This document shows positions 6,290 to 8,117 of a DNA stretch of 8,117 bases, piece by piece. Source of the DNA: Clostridiales bacterium. GTDB taxonomy: Bacteria > Bacillota > Clostridia > Lachnospirales > Lachnospiraceae. Each line of letters begins with the position of its first letter. Position 1 is the first letter of the stretch. The DNA is taken from the NCBI GenBank assembly GCA_015655565.1, contig JAATEU010000466.1:1-8117 (forward strand), written 5' to 3'. The notes beneath the pieces were generated by a model that saw nothing but the letters and a program-made list of their open reading frames with translations, searched no databases and was not told the origin of the DNA. A program made the position numbers and the translations under genes.

Positions 6290-6637
6290 TTATTTTAAAA
6301 TTTCTTTTACTTTTGCTTTCTTACCTACTCTATTACGTAAATAAGTTAACTTAGCTCTTCTGACTTTACCACGTCTGATAACTTCAATTTTTTCAACACT
6401 TGGAGAATGTAAAGGCCAGGTCTTCTCAACAACGATACCGTTAGATGATTTTCTGACTGTAAAAGTTTCTCTGGCTCCGCCATTTTGCCTTTTTAAAACA
6501 ACACCTTCAAAAATCTGTGTTCTTTCACGGCTGCCTTCTTTTACTTTGGCATATACCTTTACCGTATCACCTACGTTAAAACTGGCTACATTTTCTTTGA
6601 GCTGAGCAGCTTCAATGTTTTTAATAATATTGTTCAT
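6290..6637 (-). CDS. rplS: 50S ribosomal protein L19
   Basis: The 115-residue protein is bL19, which sits at the 30S-50S interface. Family blocks are all present: [20 protein letters not shown] (22-41), [21 protein letters not shown] (43-63), [28 protein letters not shown] (74-101) and the basic tail VGKKAKVKE. Residue 69 is Val (GIVVEK), where most L19 sequences I recall have Gly. The start is firm: AAGGAGG lies 7 nt before the ATG. The gene has a 200-nt upstream gap with a structured leader and ends at a strong terminator. Confidence 0.98.
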   Translation of the reverse strand: MNNIIKNIEAAQLKENVASFNVGDTVKVYAKVKEGSRERTQIFEGVVLKRQNGGARETFTVRKSSNGIVVEKTWPLHSPSVEKIEVIRRGKVRRAKLTYLRNRVGKKAKVKEILK

Positions 6638-6757
6638 TTTGTGACCTCCTTAATATTTAGATGTTCTTAATACCTTGCTTAACGGACATATAAACATATC
6701 ATATCCAAAAGATCAAAAAGCGGTGTACCAGAGGAGCATCCCATCTCACAACATCTT
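6638..6757 (-). promoter_or_regulatory. Structured 5' leader of rplS, candidate L19 autoregulatory element
   Basis: Nested pairings are visible in the - strand RNA. An outer 7-bp stem joins AGATGTT (6756-6750) to AACATCT (6665-6659). Inside it, ACCGCTT (6724-6718) pairs with AAGC-AA-GGT (6680-6672), and an inner hairpin has GGAT.../GTCC ends (6706-6684). The outer stem closes 7 nt before the AAGGAGG ribosome binding site (6651-6645). CTCCT (6736-6732) could instead pair with AGGAG of that site and block it. Low-GC Gram-positives are known to carry an L19 leader family upstream of rplS that is thought to respond to L19. This element fits by position; I did not verify a match to that family's consensus. 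Confidence 0.5.
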
Positions 6758-6786
6758 ACTCTAACATATTCATAAAAAGATTGCAA
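6758..6786 (-). promoter_or_regulatory. Possible weak promoter upstream of rplS
   Basis: On the - strand TTGCAA (6786-6781) and TAGAGT (6763-6758) are spaced by 17 nt, each matching consensus at 4 of 6 positions, with a TGT extended -10 just before TAGAGT. The predicted start near 6751 would remove most of the 5' half of the outer leader stem, so promoter and leader cannot both be exactly as drawn. Read-through from trmD is the alternative. Confidence 0.3.
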
Positions 6787-6837
6787 GTATTTTGAGATCA
6801 TTTATATAAATATTTGTTACAGTTCAGCCATTGATAT

Positions 6838-7629
6838 TTAAGATTCATTCCTTTGCTTATTCAGGGTATTCGACAGAAATTTCTTTTCTTTAACGGTTAA
6901 TTCCGCCTTTTCCAGTAAATCCGGACGGTTTCCGGCCGTACGGAGGATGGACTGCTCTTTTCTCCATTCCTCTATCTTGCTATGATGTCCGGATAATAAA
7001 ACCTCCGGTACAGGCTTTTCCATAAACACTTCCGGTCTCGTATACTGGGGATATTCCAATAAATTATCCTGAAGGGATTCAAACTCGGCAGAAACATCAT
7101 TATTCAAAACTCCGGGCACGAATCTGGCAATGGCATCAATCATAACCATGGCAGGTAATTCACCGCCGGTTAATACATAATCACCAATGGATACATTATC
7201 GGTTACGATCATTTCAAGTACCCGTTCATCAATTCCTTCATAATGACCGCATAAAAAAATCAAATCCTCTTCCTTCGCTAATTCCTCAGCCATACTTTGA
7301 TGAAATATGTTTCCTTGCGGGGTCAGGTAGATAACTCTGCTTTTTTTAATAATATCTGTTGTTTCTAAGTCCTCATATGCTTTTTTGGCGGAACTTATCT
7401 GATTTTCAATAAATTGATAAGCCCGGTAAACAGGCCCCGGGGCCATAACCATGCCGGCACCCCCGCCATAGGGGTAATCATCCACTCTTTTATGTTTATT
7501 TTCGGAAAAGTCACGTATATCTACAGTCTTAAGGGAAAGCAGCCCTTTATCCAAGGCCCTTCCTATTATGCTTGTATTTAAGCCTTGTTCAATCATTTCC
7601 GGAAATAAAGTTAAAATATAGAAATTCAT
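6838..7629 (-). CDS. trmD: tRNA (guanine-N1)-methyltransferase TrmD
   Basis: The 263-residue SPOUT enzyme uses S-adenosylmethionine to make m1G37 next to the anticodon, preventing +1 frameshifting. The N-terminal MNFYILTLFPEM, DDYPYGGGAGMVM (50-62), YLTPQG (101-106), CGHYEGIDERV (127-137) and SIGDYVLTGGELPAM (147-161; trefoil knot) are diagnostic. NLLEYPQYTRPEVF and LLSGHHSKIEEWR follow in the C-terminal tRNA-binding domain. The Asp of the EDS motif that serves as general base in E. coli and Haemophilus is Glu184 here (AEFES), a conservative change that I believe is common in related Clostridia. GGGAG lies 6 nt before the ATG. It follows rimM after 98 nt, and 200 nt separate it from rplS. Confidence 0.97.
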   Translation of the reverse strand: MNFYILTLFPEMIEQGLNTSIIGRALDKGLLSLKTVDIRDFSENKHKRVDDYPYGGGAGMVMAPGPVYRAYQFIENQISSAKKAYEDLETTDIIKKSRVIYLTPQGNIFHQSMAEELAKEEDLIFLCGHYEGIDERVLEMIVTDNVSIGDYVLTGGELPAMVMIDAIARFVPGVLNNDVSAEFESLQDNLLEYPQYTRPEVFMEKPVPEVLLSGHHSKIEEWRKEQSILRTAGNRPDLLEKAELTVKEKKFLSNTLNKQRNES

Positions 7630-7727
7630 GATATACTCCCTCTATCTTCACGCATGTATTTTATTCCGGCAAAGAGACCCTGTTCCACATTAGTGTCTCC
7701 CACAAGCCATCCTGGAACTGCATTTTG

Positions 7728-8117
7728 TCACTGGATTAAGCCGGGCAATACATGAACCTTAATTATTTTTTTTGTAACATCAATGTCTAAAATACATTCT
7801 TTAATAGATGGCAGCAGAATTTCTTTTCCATCTTTTGCAGTAACGATATAGACATCATTAGCCCCTGTTGCTATTACTTCTGTTAATTCCCCTAATTCCT
7901 CATCTTCATCGGTAATAACCCTCGAACCAATAATATCATAGATGAAATATTCGCCATCCTCAAGAGGAACTGCATTATCCCTGGTAACAAGCAGATCTTT
8001 GCCTTTATATTTTTCTATATCATTTATAGTATCAATTCCCTTAAACTTAAGAATAGCCCACTTTTTAAAGAATTTAACACCCTCAATTTCAAGCTCTATA
8101 TATACTTTCCCCGTATC
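7728..8117 (-). CDS. rimM: 16S rRNA processing protein RimM (5' end outside the window)
   Basis: An open frame enters from the right edge and ends at TGA (7728-7730), giving the C-terminal 129 residues of RimM, an assembly factor that matures the head of the 30S subunit with S19. The stretch FKKWAILKFKGIDTINDIEKYKG ends the N-terminal beta-barrel. LLVTRDNAVPLEDGEYFIYDIIG, ELGELTEVIATGANDVYIV, and KEILLPSIKECILDID form the PRC-barrel. About 170 residues are usual, so roughly 40 are missing upstream. The pairing with trmD is the normal arrangement. No lesion is seen in the visible part. Confidence 0.95.
   Translation of the reverse strand, partial: DTGKVYIELEIEGVKFFKKWAILKFKGIDTINDIEKYKGKDLLVTRDNAVPLEDGEYFIYDIIGSRVITDEDEELGELTEVIATGANDVYIVTAKDGKEILLPSIKECILDIDVTKKIIKVHVLPGLIQ

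Noticed and set aside
6800..6811. Perfect 12-bp palindrome ATTTATATAAAT after trmD
   Set aside because: It is composed only of A and T with no T-run or known site; chance is likely in this composition.
7661..7723. A 20-codon open frame on the - strand between rimM and trmD
   Set aside because: It has no ribosome binding site and no recognisable motif, and frames this short arise easily by chance.

Overview
The window is AT-rich DNA from a Gram-positive anaerobe, most likely a Clostridia member of the Lachnospiraceae type. Three things suggest this: AGGAGG-type ribosome binding sites before nearly every gene; the conserved Firmicute block rimM-trmD-rplS-rbgA-rnhB-ylqH-yraN; and a 390-residue divergent PRPP-synthetase homologue of a type I associate, from memory, with Lachnospiraceae. 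No mobile element, CRISPR array, tRNA or rRNA is visible.

Layout. Bases 1-310 are non-coding and hold at most a weak terminator for a gene to the left. A good sigma-A promoter (311-339) drives the prs-like gene on the + strand (375-1547). All other genes lie on the - strand and converge on prs. In transcription order, right to left, they are: rimM (5' end outside the window), trmD, a structured leader plus rplS, a strong terminator, lepB (first copy), rbgA, lepB (second copy), a broken rnhB, an FlhB-C-domain protein (YlqH type), yraN and pgeF. The second block is tightly packed: a TAATG overlap joins lepB and rbgA, gaps of 3-70 nt separate the middle genes, and the largest gap (95 nt) precedes pgeF. 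It looks like one operon.

How the genes work together. RimM, TrmD, L19 and RbgA form a translation module: 30S maturation, tRNA m1G37 methylation, a 50S protein, and a GTPase for late 50S assembly. The two LepB proteins process exported proteins. RnhB would remove RNA from RNA-DNA hybrids and YraN is nuclease-like. PgeF is a cytosolic purine-nucleoside or cell-wall-intermediate clean-up enzyme.

Most notable observations. First, rnhB carries both an in-frame amber stop and replacement of a catalytic Asp by Val, so it reads as a pseudogene. Second, the PRPP-synthetase homologue has lost the active-site His of the DLHA motif and the first Asp of the PRPP loop, suggesting a pseudoenzyme or a changed function. 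Third, the rplS leader has nested pairings and a possible anti-Shine-Dalgarno element. I see no convincing new multi-gene system; this is mainly a core housekeeping region with two anomalous genes.
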